Positions 12,334 to 25,972 of a DNA stretch of 64,000 bases are shown here, piece after piece. Under the pieces are notes generated by a model, which worked only from the letters and a program-made list of their open reading frames with translations, did not search any database and was not told where the DNA came from. The DNA is taken from NCBI GenBank assembly GCA_021399445.1, contig JAJTUQ010000001.1, positions 3,782,001 through 3,846,000 of the forward strand, written 5' to 3'. Both the position numbers and the translations under genes were made by a program. How positions within the stretch are numbered: position 1 is the first letter of the stretch; each line of letters starts with the position of its first letter. The DNA is from Xylogone sp. PMI_703. Taxonomy: Eukaryota; Ascomycota; Leotiomycetes.

Positions 12334-14080
12334 ATTCTTGTTTCTCTCTCTCTCTCTCTCTCTCTCCTTTTAAATCAATTATTGCTTCGAGAAACGCACC
12401 GCACCACGTGCCACTCGAGGAGAGGACATATCATTAAAAAAGAAAGGGATCTGAATTATACAAAAGCAGACAGACCCTCTCCACAAGAAAAAGGGGAGAG
12501 GATCTCAATTAAAAGAAAAAAGCGAACACGTTACACTCGTAAACCAAATACCACTCTATTTCTCCACTCAATAATGCAAGGAGAGTAGAGAAAGAGAACA
12601 AAGCCAGCGTATATATACAGCTGTTAGCACGGAGAAACCGACTAACCCCACTCCCCCCACCTGCAAAATATCAAGATATGTGAGGCCCGGTAACACCACC
12701 GCCGGAGCGGAGAAGAAACTTCAAAGCAAGAAAGCCAACTGGGTAAAATCAGGGGGTGTGTGGGAATCCACTCTATTCCAACACCTCGCGACGCTTGATT
12801 GGGGAGAAAAATCTCTCCTTGCCGATTCATCCGTGCCCGGGACGCACATGCACGCGGGAATCCGATGGCGGGGTTTGTGGTGATTGGCTGGGTTGGAGTA
12901 TCAATTACGAGCAAGTATTTTCGATCACATAAATTATATGCGCATCAATAGTCTCGTTTTGTTTAACACGGACTTTGCATATATTAGTAATACTAGGCTG
13001 TAACAACCTACAAGCCAACTGCTTCATAGAAAAAAAGAGCCTAGCTTAATTCAATTCAGCATCCAGTGGTGAAACCTCGAAGCCAGAAGAAGATGTGGTA
13101 ATACAAGAACCCAGAAGAGAACAAATCCCGCTTTTAAAACATACTCTTACACAAGTAGACGGAACCTTCTTTCGAGATTCCAAATCAAACACACAAAATA
13201 GTAAAAACGTCGTTCGCATGCGGCACAAGAGAAAAGACACCACTAGTTTTTTGCCAATTTGTTTTTCTTCTTCTGTAATGCTTGACTTTTGAGAAGCAAT
13301 TCTGTCTGCGATGCGCTGATGAGTTCTAATTTCTTTCCTTTCGCCTTTCATTTCTTTTGGGCTTGCTCTACTCCCTCCTTCTGCCCTCCCCGCTCTACTC
13401 TTCAACGTGCACACAAACAACAACATCACGCTCTTTCCCTTGATGTAATAGTCCCAAACCAAGCTAGCCAGCCCAAAACACGCGCCAATTGGAAAGAAAG
13501 AAGCCCATCTTATACGATATGACAGCTTGATATCAAAGCAAGAAACAGTTAGAACGCCGTGTATCTCCACCTCTTGGTTAAAGACAGTTCTGCTTAAAAC
13601 TGCCCAGCTGTGCCTTATTCCCCAGCATATGCCAACCAAACAGTATGATCCCTCGCTAAAATATAAATTTCCCTTCTCCTAGCTCATGGAGAAATCCCTG
13701 AAACAAAAGAAAAAGATACCTCCCCATCATAAAGTTGAAAAATAAGAAAGGTCACCACCTGCGTACAAGTTGGAGAATTTTGAAGAACAAAAACCTGTTG
13801 AGATGTGATGGAACTTGGTTCCGAGATTCCAGAGAGACAGCAGACATAATAACACAAAAATCCATCGTGATATTTTTTTCCTGATAACGCCTCGCTGAAG
13901 CAAGATTTGAGTGTGATTTTTCATTCAGAATAAGGTTTTGACAAAGGAAAGGTAAAAGAAAAGGGGAACAGAGGATCTGATAAATTTTCAGTCCTCACTT
14001 TTAGCACAGACTACTCAATACAGGAACAGAGTGAACTTGGCAGCACATTCGATGATGTAGTTGCCTCGTTTTTATTATAT
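12334..14080. other. Intergenic region, PAQR promoter and RIM15 3' end
   Basis: This 1.75-kb interval lies between tandem minus-strand genes. It contains the PAQR leader with its GA run and, nearer 14080, the probable RIM15 3' UTR. A 197-aa open frame on the minus strand (13046-13639) has no recognisable motif and irregular composition and is not called. No RNA gene was seen. Confidence 0.5.
12343..12367 (+). repeat. (CT)n dinucleotide microsatellite
   Basis: An uninterrupted CT run of about 25 bp begins roughly 10 bp upstream of the PAQR start codon. On the transcribed strand it is (GA)n in the 5' leader. Length polymorphism is likely. Confidence 0.85.
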
Positions 14081-17000
14081 TTAAGGATTTGTATCCTTAT
14101 CTAAGGGTGCTGTTGTTACCGCTTCAAGCGATGTGGTGCTAGCACGCGGAGTGGGCTCCTCTATCGTTTCGATGCTCGTAGTCGAGAGATTTTTTGAAGT
14201 CGCATCTGAGTCGGTCCTCCGAAAAGTAAGATCGACAGAAGGTTCGATTGCTTCTAACACCGGTGCGGATATTGGGAGTGGGCCTTCCTCAGGAATCGTG
14301 CCAGGAGACACAGATGAAACGATTGCGTGCTCCTCACTCAGTGCTGCAGGTGGTTCGATAGGATCAGACATCGTGGGATCAGAGCCAGATACCACACTGC
14401 CGCGACTATTGGTGCGCATCATTTCGGTTCCAAGTTTGGAGCCGCGATGGCTTCTACCTGATGCAGCTTTTGGACTTCTGTCTTTTACCAATGTATCTCC
14501 TAGTTCTTCGTCCTCATCGTCGCCAGACTCGCCGCATTCGTGACGGTGCTTATCCATTGAAATCCTTTTTGCTCTCATCTTTTCTGCAGATCTTTGCCGC
14601 AGGAGTGCAGTGTGAGTGTATTCTAATCTGCCAGATGCAGATTGCTCGTGCATCAGAGGAGGAGGTTTAGGCATGTCTCGAGAATCTATTATAGATTCAT
14701 CATTGCTAATTCCAAGAGCGCTAGAGTCTTCCCAATCCCCAGTAGCTTTGCGGCTAATAACCACATGAACGTCATCGTTAGGAAGGGATTCTGAATCACC
14801 GAAGAGACTGGAGCTAATCGAATCCTCACGACTGGACCCATGGAAGCTACCACCGGGCATAGGTACGTAGCCTGTTGAATTAGATGTTGGACTGTCATCT
14901 GATCGTAGACTTTCTTGACGCAGACCTGAAGGCGGATAGCTTGGAGGAGGCAGTGGAGATATAGCAGGTTGACCTGGTGCAGGGGGTCTCCATTGACAAA
15001 GTCTGCTCATTACTTCCGTCAATTTTGAGGTAGTTGGAGGTTTTTCGATGAGAGCATCAAAGTGATGTGGTGCCTGTAATTCCTTTAAATAGCCAGTAAT
15101 AGCTACAATTGGAGTATGAGAATTTGCGTTCTTAGTATCTCGGACCATGCGAGCAACATCAGCGCCATTGATCTTAGGCAGCTTGAATTCCATCATTATA
15201 ATATCAAACTTCACCTCACTCATGGCATATCGCGTTGCTTCAGCACCATCTGAAACTACAATGGCTCGGCATCCTAGCTTTTCAAGCAGCTTCTCCATAA
15301 CCATTCTCGACACTGGGTGGTCCTCGCATATAAGGACATCGAGTTTTCGGAATACAGGGCCATCGGCGAAATTGATCTGTGACAAACGGCGCGAACTCTG
15401 ACGTCGTCGTTGAACTCTTAGCAGGGCGTTCGCTTTATCTCCTTCGTTATCAGATGATGAAGGAGACATATCAAATACCTGGCTTCGTCGTTTGCGATGT
15501 GAGAATACATCTGCAGGCAGAGGACTGCCATCTTGTGAACCAACAGTTTGCGATCTAGCTCTGGATGGTGTAGTTGCTGTTGGTTTTTGACTCGTTGTCT
15601 TTGGCGGAGATAGAACCAGAGGCGTAGGTAGAGAACTGCGGCTCTTGTTCGTCGGTGCTGATGTCGCTCCAACAGTCGTGGCGGCCTTTTGAAGGCTCGC
15701 AGGTACACGTGGAACATCGACGAAACTACCCGGTGTGAGTGAGTTGCTAGACTGGTGCGAGAGACTAGAAGAATTGCTAGATGTTTTCCTCCTAGAATCT
15801 GCGCTTTGACCACTGTTATTATTATTCTGAGCGGCAACAAATGACACCATCAGAGGTGAGGATGGCTGGGAGGCCCGGCTTGGTGATGAGTTGCTTTGGC
15901 TAAGTCCAGAAGGAGATTGAGGGCGATTCTTCGCATTCGACAGAGTACGCTGAACTGGCATTGGCATAGCTGGACTTCCTTCTAGAGCAGGAGATGTTGT
16001 TGGTGCTCCACTTATCGGGGTTGTAACAGTCGACTTGCTCTGGGCAGCCATTGCTTCCGCTCGGAGTTTCTGAATCACATCCTTGTTAGCCTTCTCGAGA
16101 ACAGGTAAATTCTTGAAAGAAAAAGTTCCGAAGTCGTCTGCTATGACCGGTTCACTGAGCCTGCGACTCTTCATGTCTCGGTGTACATGTGGTGGTATAT
16201 GCAGTGGCATGAGGCCTCGTTTGATGGAGTTAACCTGCGACCTGACACGTGACAAGGCATCGTGAGGCCTGTCGGGATAATCAGTGGAAGGCGTACCTCC
16301 ATTAGAGGTATTGTCTTCTAACTCCTCTGCAAAGCTTTGAAGCGTAGCACCGCGAGAATCAAAGTATTCTGTATCTTCGGGATTCTCAGGCGCCGGCACA
16401 AATTGTGCCTCATCTTCTAAAAGTTTGTCCCAATGTATGTCTGCGAACCACGGATGCTTCCGGATCTCCTCTCCGCCGGATGAAAATTTATCATCAACAT
16501 TAGCACCAAGACGCTCGCGAGGATCGAGACATAGAAGCTTATTCATCAGATCCTTTGCTTCCGGGGAAACTGGGCAGTCTTCATCATCTGGCCATGATAT
16601 TCTTCGGGCGAGAATATTTTCAAATACTTTGTCTGGAGTTTCGTCATGGAAAGGAGGATATCCATATAAAAACTCGAACATAATGCACCCAACAGACCAC
16701 CAATCACTGCACTCATCTTGGCCCACTCCCTTGACAGTTTCGGGGGCCAAGTAATCAGGTGTACCAACAAATCGACGATTGCTATCATCAGGATCAAATA
16801 GAGCCATTGGAGGTGGCATCATACTTGATTGTGGTGGGGTATTCTTCGCATCTATACTTGATCCGCTCATCACGTGTTGAAGAGGCATTAAATCGGGTGA
16901 ATTATGCCCTTCACTTTCGCTCATTTCCTCAATCGCCGACTTCCGTTGACTAGATAGCTGCAGGGCAGGCGGATCATTAAGAGAAAATGTATTGAACATG

Positions 17001-19984
17001 GCAGCCAAACTGTCACTGCCGCCACTATCACTTCGGCCAGACTGGCGTCTTGATTCTTTGCTATGGCTATGACCGACTGTACTTTCTCGGCTTAAAGCAA
17101 AGTATGACGGGGTTGCTAAGCTGCCAGCAAGATCTGGAGTCATCTGTGGAGTTGAGCCTGGAGAATGGTGTCCATGAAAGTCGAACGAAGTTGAGCGTGA
17201 AGATCCCATCGATGTCGACCTGGTGACGAAAGGTCCTTGTTTAAGGAGATCTGGAGCTGAATCGTTTGCAGCGCTGCTTAGAACGCGCTTTTGGCGGCCA
17301 ATTAAACCCATCCGGGAGAGACCAAAATCAGTTAATTTTAAATGACCCTTTTGGTCGATTAGAAGATTGTCTGGCTTGAGATCTCGATGAACGATTCCGC
17401 GACTATGGAGATGTTCCACTCCTAAAATAACTTCGCCGAGGTATTTCTTTGCCCAGTCCTCCGGGAGGCCACCTAGGACCTTGATTAACGAAGCACAATC
17501 ACCACCATTAAGATACTCCATGACAAGATAAAGGTAATCCTTGCTGGAGAAGGTCCAATAGAGCTTTGCAACAAAATCACTCTCCCCCTGCCACATCATA
17601 ATAGCTCTTTCGGCCTTAACGTTTGTGACTTGATTTTTTGCAACCATGTCCGCCTTTTTAAGTACCTTAATCGCATAGTAATCACCTGTTGACTTCTTCT
17701 TCGACAGATAAACACTACCAAAGGCACCCTTGCTGATTGGCTTGATGATTTCAAAATCTTTGATTGATGGTGGAACTGCTCGAGCCTGAGGTGCGCCAAC
17801 AGCGGTAAGATGAGGTGATGGCGGTGGTCGCATAGCATCGGAACCAGTCGTTGATGATTGCCGCCGGTGGTGATGGGGAACGAGTGAAGGAGAAGTAAAC
17901 TCGCTTCCAGGCATCAGAGGCGAATTTGTAGGAGACACCACTCCTTCGTGAATTGGAAGCCCCCGAGGTTTGCTTATTCTCAACGGTGATGAAGGTTGAG
18001 TCATACGTGATGGAGACTCTTGCCTTCGCGGTGAAACGGCACCAGGAAGGATCAAGCTTCGTCGCTGTCGCTGCTGGGCATTCGCAGTTCGACGAAGATC
18101 GCCGAATTCAGACACTGGTGATTCGGTGCGTGGAGCACGTGACATTATCGATGAAGATCTGAAACTGCCATCGCTATCTCCTCCAGCATCGCTTTCGAAG
18201 AATAATGATTCCCGTCGTGATTCCCTTGGTTGGCTGATGATGCTCATTCCCCCGGTATGCGATCGTGGAGTAGGGCACTCTTTTGGACTACTCGATCCCG
18301 TTGAGATAGCGGCCGAAGAGGGACGTCGAATGCCGTTAGCCTTTGCCAACTCCGCTTCTCTCAGAGCTTGAGCAAGCGACGATGGCACCTCGAAAGAGCC
18401 AGTGAAAAACCCCTCTTCTTGTGCTGGAGTAGGATCTTCTTCTCCTTCTTCGCTTGAAGAGTCCGACAGGTGTCCTGCAGCAATTCGTGCCGCCTTTCTC
18501 ATGGCCTCCTCGATGCACTCCTGTACGATAACTGAGAACTCCAAGCGGATACGTTCCGAGTATTCTATAATCTTGCGATGTCGAAAGACTGCCTCAACCT
18601 TGGCCTTGGCCGCATTTTCAGTATCTGCACAGAGAAGAGCAAGCCCTTGCTCTTGGTCTAGCGTATTAGTACTAGGCGATTGCCATTGAAGAACTTGGGA
18701 AATTCGAGATTCGGATTGTGGTGACTGGGCCCGAAATTCCCCAGGAGTCTGCGAAGAAGCCTCTTTGATCGCAGGCGTATTGATTTCAAGAGCAGTATCG
18801 CAGAGATCTAGGAGCAACTCCACAATTCGAGCTTGAGGCCGTCGAACTGCGAATGACCTCTGCCGTGCATGTCCAAAGCCAGTGGTAGAAGCGTCTCGTG
18901 ATCTTGTGGCAGATGCACTAGGAGCTGGCGATGCACTTCCTGAAGATGAGCCTGGAGACGGTGCCGGCCCGATGGGCAAGCCCTTGTATTCTGCTTTAGG
19001 TACGTTCAACAAGCTTTGGTCACCCGATAACGGTCGGCCTTTGCGGGCCTCTAAGGCATCGAGGACTTTGACAATTGCGTGACGATGTTCTGTGAGGGCT
19101 TCCTGACACATTTGAACTTCCATTTCAGCTTTATGTTCCTGTAGGCAAAGTTCCGTATGCTTCTCAAACCACCATGGTGGAATCAGCCGCTCACAGATTC
19201 GGCACAAGACCGGCAATGGCGGGGGATGATTAGTCGGATCATCGAGCCCAGCTTCCGCGAGGGCAGTGAGGTAACTTGCAAGAACCTCAGCACCAGACCC
19301 CAGTGATTCTACGATGACTGACGGAAGGTCGATTTGAATTTCTCGTGGAGCCACCCACGGACGAATCATCCACATGGTCTATAGGACAGATAGCATAGAT
19401 TAGATAACCGATATTCCAAAGGCGTAGATGGTGAAGAACCAAAACTGCACACTTACATGACTTTCACCTCCCGATGATCGGTCATAAACCATAATTCCCT
19501 GTGCCTCCAGGTCGATTGTCTGTAGAGTATCAACCTCCATAGGCTCACCAACATCCTTCTCTTCCTCGTTCTCCTCTGTCTCCTCCTTCGTCCGACTGCG
19601 GTTCTCGATGGGAGCCAGCTTCGAATGAGGGCCTAATTGCACCGTAAAACGGATGATCTGGCTGCGAGAGTCGTCCTTCTTCATCGACTCCACCACATCC
19701 TTAAAGACATCTTTGTTATCACTGAGCACCAAGTCCCGAATTGGTATTCCCTGGACGGACTCGGGCGTTGTACCAATGACTTCTGTCCACGACGGACTCA
19801 CCCATCTGATTGTGCCATCGGGACTTAGATCCATGATGACATTGAGGGTCTGCTCAGCCGCTTCTCTCAGATCCTCTCTCTCCTCCCGGATGTCCTCGCT
19901 GAGAGAGCGTTCCATCTGGCCGCCCGCCTGCTCCCGCAGCGTGGAGACGGACGGCGGCGCCAGCATTCCACTTGTATTGTCCAT
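14081..19984 (-). CDS. RIM15: RIM15-type PAS / AGC kinase / receiver protein kinase
   Basis: This is a nutrient-signalling kinase that in yeast acts below TORC1, PKA and Pho85 to drive quiescence through Igo1/2. Exons are 19984-19457 and 19378-14081 (78-bp intron), encoding 1941 aa. A PAS-like segment (DLSPDGTIRWVSPSW...) covers about residues 49-110. A C2HC-type finger (CRICERLIPPWW..H..LC) lies near 234-253. The kinase starts at about 717 (ISKGAFGSVYL, K747, HRDLKPDN with D842, DFG with D860). It has a long insert of about 175 residues before GTPDYLAPE, the hallmark split activation segment of this family. An AGC-like C-terminal tail follows. A receiver domain lies near 1525-1640 (LICEDHPVSR), but the acceptor position reads MMEFKLP: Glu (about 1573) replaces Asp. 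Very Ser-rich linkers are probable phosphorylation regions. Confidence 0.95.
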
Positions 19985-22900
19985 GATGACTTAAGCCTCC
20001 CAGAGATCCGCACCAGATGTATGCATTGACGACCGAGCGCGCCCAGATTTGACCGGTTCACCCGAGGCCGGGTTCACCATCTGGGTGTGATGGGTGCTGA
20101 GAAGCGTGATACGGCGTGTTCGATGAATTTTGCTCCCCAGGTGCTGTTGGGGGAAGTGGAACTAATCGAGCGGCCGAGATTCGTGCGAGGAGCTGGCCGG
20201 GAACTGCTTTTGGAGTACGTCGGTGATTCAGTTGGAATGGTAATTGTTTCGTAGCAGGAGGCCACGAGCCAGGACTAGCAGCTTGCAGAGACCAGAGACA
20301 TCATGTTCGCCAGTGGTGATGTCTCCTGGGGATGTGCTGTCTGGAGGGCGGTGCGGTTTGGTAAGCGCCGCCTGGGAGGGATCTCTGCTATCGTCGAAAA
20401 AGCTTTCGTACCGAGACGTCCAGAGCAGAGCAGCCGGCCGTGGAGGCGACGATGTCGTAGTATGAGAGACGAAGCAAAGGAAACAATGGAGAGTTTAGGA
20501 TGAGATCTCGCTGGATTGCAAGAAATTGGCCAGGCCAGTGGAGGGGGTGAGACAGGTGTTTTTGTTATTATTATGATTATTTTTGGGGACCTGGGAAACT
20601 TTTGGAAGTTCTTGCTCGCGTAACCCGATTCTGCTACGATTTGTGCTGGTTTGTTTGGCGCTGCGGTACGGAAGGTTGAAAGGCGGGGGTCTGGCCAATG
20701 GGGCGGGCACAGCCTGGCTGCAGCCGAACAACCAACGCACCTGGGCACAAGGTACGCGGACAGCGATCATTCACTCACACTTTCACCCCTTCCCTCTTTC
20801 CCCTTCACGCACCCATTCCCCCCTCTCTGCCTCTCTCTAACCTCTCCACCACTCAACTCGCCTCTGCAACTCCCTCCCAGCCCCGGGTGTACGAGCCAGG
20901 ACTGTCCGGTATTACTGTGGTGGCTGCTGGGCAACTGCCAGTGACCAATGCAGCTAGCTACACCTGCCTTGCTGCTCTGCCTGCTCTCCTCCTGCAACGG
21001 CGTCGGGGAGAGCGTTCGAGCCAAGCTCCCTTCCCTGTGAGCGCGATGCGACACGGTGCACGCCTTTGTCGTCTGGTCTGAGGCATGTGTGGGCATATTA
21101 AGCGTACGGTGGGCGTGAGCAATCAATCCACTGCATCGTCGTTGCTCCAGACACTTGATCCTTCACGGGCGTGACTGGCTCGGCGAGCTGCTACAAGTAC
21201 TGTACTGTATTGTGTACTGTGCTGTACGGGTACGGACTGCCACCCAGCTGCAGGATGCTTGGGCGGAGCACCTCAGCAGGGCCTACGGAGCGTTGATGGC
21301 TGCAGCAGTATTTCTCATCTCTCTTCTCTCATACCGCAAGACGGATAAATGTGTACCTTTTCCTTTTTCTTTTCTGCCAACGTCGTCCTCGAAGGCAGGC
21401 GGTGGTTTGAATCCACTTTCTCCAGAACATTCGAGACCACACCTCCTGCTATGGCCAGAGGGCTCAGGCACAGTACGATTTTCAACTCCTAGGGGAGCAA
21501 AATGGGAAGTCGTCCTGCTGGACACTGGAAAAGTTCGTGGGCTAGCACCACTACTGCAGCTTGTTCTGTCACCGGGTGTGGGGAGCTACAGGCTACTGGC
21601 ACAATACAGTGGTTCTCTGCATCACTGCAGCAGGAGGGCCACAGGTAATTAATCAGATGCCCTCGTTACAGCTTGAGCGACGCAGTTCTGGCCGGCATCC
21701 AATCCAACGCTCTGGCGGGGCAGATCGTATCACCCGTCTCCTGGTACTTCCTCCACTTCTGCGTCATGGCCCCGTCAGCTGCCCGCAGAGGCGCCCTGAT
21801 CCTCCAGCGCACGCCCGCTGGAACAATGCTTATCGCGACCGACAGCATGATCTCGGACTGATTTTCTCAATGACAATGGCGTGAAGGAGCCTCTCTCTCA
21901 CCTCTTCATGCGATGGAGCCCCGGGCATTACTGTGTACGCGTTGCACCAGGGAATGTTTGTTTCACGGGCTTCAACTTCTGTAATGTACGGTACTTTGAC
22001 TGGATGATTGATAAGATGCTTGGATGCGATCCGTTTTCGCTTTAGTGCTGCTCATCCGCGGGTAGAGAAAAGTCACAGGAGTCCCAATACAGTCAGCCCG
22101 TGGTAAAGATAGCGAGGCCAACCCGGCATCTCTGTACCGTCGCAGTATCACAACTCCAAAAAAATTTTTAAGCACGGCAAAAGGAGAAAAAAGGGGAGGG
22201 AGCTGGAGAAAACCATTGCCGGCCTAGATGAACACCTAGAGCCCTGATCTTGCATGGCATCGCTCGAAACGGCCTGTCCTGGGGCTAGGTGCAACGAACT
22301 CGGCACGCAATCCCTGGAGACTCAGGGCTATATCAGCGCAAAGTATGTGTTTATTTTGGCCATGAACGACAGTCGCCCTGCAAGTGCAAGGCGTCGAGAT
22401 ACCGTACCCTTCCCCAACACACAGACATGACCGCGGTTGCAGGGCAAAGAGGCTGCACCTCTAAAGTGCAGGAAACGACATATCAACCTGGCGGGCCCTA
22501 TGGCGTGGGCAGGACGCTGTCCTGGGCCCCAGCAACCACACCGCCTAGCTCGAAGCAGCCACGCCCGCCAACATCTTGGGCGCTGCACCAAAGAAGCTTT
22601 GCACCACCATTCTCCGTGTGTGACGGTCGAACAATGGACGACGACGGGCGCCGCGCTTTTCATCATTGATCGCCCACGGTTGTCATCATGGTTGAGCATC
22701 ATCGAAGGGAAGGTTTGACCGTGTCTCACCTCTCCCGGTCTCCCGGTCCTGCAGCCAGCACCGACTGCATATTAGTCCAGTCTCGCCCATCCCTGACCGA
22801 ATGCATGCTTGGCGGTACATGACGGAATTGCTCCTCAAACAATCCACACCTTTTCTTTGTCATAGGCATTCCCAAGAGAGGCGTTGCTCCAGGCATACAG

Positions 22901-25900
22901 CACCAATGCAATGCAATCTGCGGTGCAGAACACCACGAGGAGTGGGTTAATATATGTGTGCACATCCTGCGATATTAAAAGGTCACGGTCCAAGATAATA
23001 CCGCACGGAGGAGGCACGCCCTTTCCTTCCATTTGCAGCGCCTCGCGCGATGAAACCTCTTTTCTTTACGGGCAAAAACCACGTGTACGCCAATCCTCCA
23101 CAATTGGTTCTAGAAGCGGTGATGAAGAGGGGTAAACTAGGTCGCTAAGGAGTAAGCTGAGAGATCAAAATTGGCACCTCCGTAGAAGCACAGGAATAAC
23201 GGCACGGGATGCTTTGTAGGTCTTCTAGGGAAGTGCTTATCTTAGGAACTAGCCGTTTGATGTACTATTTGCACGGCTACAGCTCAGGTTCGGATAGACG
23301 GTACCGGTACAATTGGACTGGAATAAGCCGTGCTGCCGTCCATCCAGCATCGTCACCCGTCCTCGCCGACTTGCATCCCAGAAATTGCTATCGATAAATG
23401 TCTACCGCACGGACCAGATATCGGAATAACATATGAGCGTTTCCGGTCTCCAAATATTCAGAACAAAGATGCTTTTTCCAAGATGTGCCGCCAACAGCAT
23501 GCAGCTGGACAAGCCAGCCTCAGCGGGGACGATCCTCACCAAGAGATCAACGCTCAATCCGACATTTCCATTGCATTCTATGATCTTCTAAGGCTCGTCA
23601 TAGCAATCCACTGAGGCTATGTTACCCTTATACCCGCCCAGGGGACCCCTAAGGGCGTTGATTGAGGGGAAGTTGGAAGCTACACTTCCTCCATGCCTTT
23701 ACCTATCGAGCCTATATCGCCTTCGTTCGACACAAGCCCATAGGAGCATACCATTCCCCAGTTTTGCAACGATGGCCGACACGGCCCAATTGAGACCGAA
23801 GGAAGACCTAATGCCCCGGGTCCCCAAGCCTCAGCAGACCCAAGATCTCGAGAAGGCAAGCGCTGCAGAGCCATCCACAATTCAAACCCCTAATCTTTCT
23901 AGACTCGGGCCCCACATGTCGCTTTCAATTTCTTGGGGAGTTGCTCTTCCCATCCGAGCAATGACTTTCGGAGGCCAGCAAGGATAACAGAAAGGCAATG
24001 TGACCATACTAGATCAATCTCTAGAAGCAGAGACCTAGCCCGCACGGGGTAAGGCAAGAAGAAGCAACGGTGATGACTGGCATACCGACATAGAGCCATC
24101 TACTCGCCAAACATGCTGTACCTGATATACAGGTACCTAAATTTGCAGACCCTCAATGACCCACCAGGGAGACCGTTGGACGGCCCAAGACTGGCTTACA
24201 TACATATGGCAGTAGTGTATGCATCTGTGCGGTTTGCAAAATTACCAGCTCGCTGGAGCCTCTGTGCATAGTTACAAAGCGAGTGTATCGTTATATCTGC
24301 AGTACCAGAGCAGCCGTTGACTCAACGTCGTACATAGTGTTTTGCTGTAAGGTGAGTCTGCGCTAATCAGTACCTCCACAGATCTACTACTTGTGGATGT
24401 ACTGTACGACCAGTTAATTGCTTGCAGTCCTAATTTCTAACTGCCGAAGGTACTCATGAGCTCATATAGTGCTGTCACATTGATATACCAACCGTGCCAG
24501 CGTGATAGAGGCAGAGGAACCACACCCTCTTCTCACCAACTCCTCTCAAGCTCCTTTCTCCCAGCGAACATCATCAAGAAATGCGATCGTCGACCCCGCG
24601 GGACCAGGCGCTCCGCATCCGAAGTAGTGCTGCATTTTGCACCTCGTAGCTGCTCCTCGCTTTCCTTCTTCTGTGTGGGGTAAGGGGGGTCTGCTGACTT
24701 GATCTTCCTCGTCCCCCAAATTTGTTTTGCCACCATTACGTCTTTCCCGTCTTTTGCTCTTTCTTAGGCTCCTTCTTAGGGAGCCCGGGGTCGAATTCAT
24801 CTAGATCTTCCACTGTGTTTTACAGCATCACATTACACCCTTTTTTAAGAGGGTGCAGTGGTTTCTCATTCTCAATCATCCATCCATCCCATCCACCCCA
24901 TCCTTTGGTGGTTTGCATCGTTGTTTTCCTATGACGTTTTGCTTTTCTTCAGGGGCTGAATTACACGTCTAGCATGTGTACAGTATCCCGCTTCGACAAA
25001 TGAAGAGCTTGTAGGTAGATATCTTTGGTCCGACAGCCATTCGATTATCAATTGAGCACATGAAAGGGACGTTGAGAGATGATGCAAGTCATCATTTCCC
25101 TTCCTTTCTCCGAAACTGCGCATGCAGTGTGTATCTCGCGCCGCAGAATCGTAGCGTAGCAGGACAGTTGTATAACGGAAGCACAATGACGGGATGCATG
25201 AGCAGTGCAACCAGCACCATTATACTGTGAAAAGTACACAGTATCACCTCGCTCAAGCCTACCATAGGATGGTTAAACCATTTGCCATCCAAATATGAAG
25301 TAATTGGCGTAGTGGTGAATCCCACCTGTATAAATAAACGCAAGCCAATCTCAGTAGATCTGAGTGAAATTCCTAACGATAATTCGCTGAATTCAATAGC
25401 TTGGGTTGGTAATTTCAGGCCCTGCACTATGCCGTTTTTGAAGTATAGACCTTTTCTCTATCCATTTAAGCTACTGTAATAATTCACGGTTGCGAGACGT
25501 AACGAAACAAAAGTTTTCCTCAATGTGGAATATTAATAGTCCCATCCCTCTTCCCCTCAATCTCGAGGCGACGATGCCGGAGGGGTCCGCGCTCTCGGAG
25601 GCAAAATCTTAATTAAGGCCATGTGGAGTCGAGTGGAGTTGGATGCGGGAAGGGACTTGAGGGGCTCTGGCACTTGTCCAAAAGCGCGGGGAAGCGCGGA
25701 GAAATTTAGATTAGTGCTGTGGATACTTTGTACAGGAACAGGAATAGTAACAAGGGGAAGATCTGAAAGGTTCCGAGGTGAGGCGAGGTACTGCAGTACA
25801 TCTGCGATGTTCTAGAAAATCTTTCTCTTTTCGGATTATCATATCGCCTGACTTTTATATCCTTTTGTTGACTGTCGTTTGGAAAGAAAGAAGGTGAGAG

Positions 25901-25972
25901 GCGCTTCTTTGCTTGGTAGAAGTCGTAGAGGAGGAGGGGGCAGTAGTACAGAAGTACAAGAGTACATCAACG
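19985..25972. other. 6-kb gene-poor divergent interval
   Basis: No convincing gene lies between the divergent starts of RIM15 and the Zn2Cys6 regulator. The first 1.5 kb is relatively GC-rich, as is common for RIM15-type long leaders. A strong + strand pyrimidine tract lies at about 20760-20880, and others at about 24640-24910, the latter plausibly near the transcription start of the regulator. Open frames of 60-165 aa occur on both strands but overlap each other, lack domains and show no intron logic. Short TACTGTAC-like words recur (for example near 21200 and 24400). I could not identify any transposon protein, inverted terminal repeat or tRNA. Confidence 0.5.

Noticed and set aside
13046..13639. 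197-aa open frame on the minus strand between PAQR and RIM15
   Set aside because: Low-complexity, charge-rich composition, no domain, no intron logic, and it lies where the RIM15 3' UTR and PAQR upstream region are expected.
20275..21652. Several overlapping 90-165 aa open frames on both strands upstream of RIM15
   Set aside because: They overlap in different frames, arise from GC- and CT-rich composition and share no known domain.
22289..22729. Antiparallel 126-aa and 133-aa open frames
   Set aside because: Mirror frames in GC-rich sequence with no motif; nothing suggests translation.
23619..23987. 122-aa + strand open frame containing MADTAQLRPKEDL
   Set aside because: Looks hydrophilic and protein-like for a short stretch, but no splice-consistent extension or homologous feature was found.
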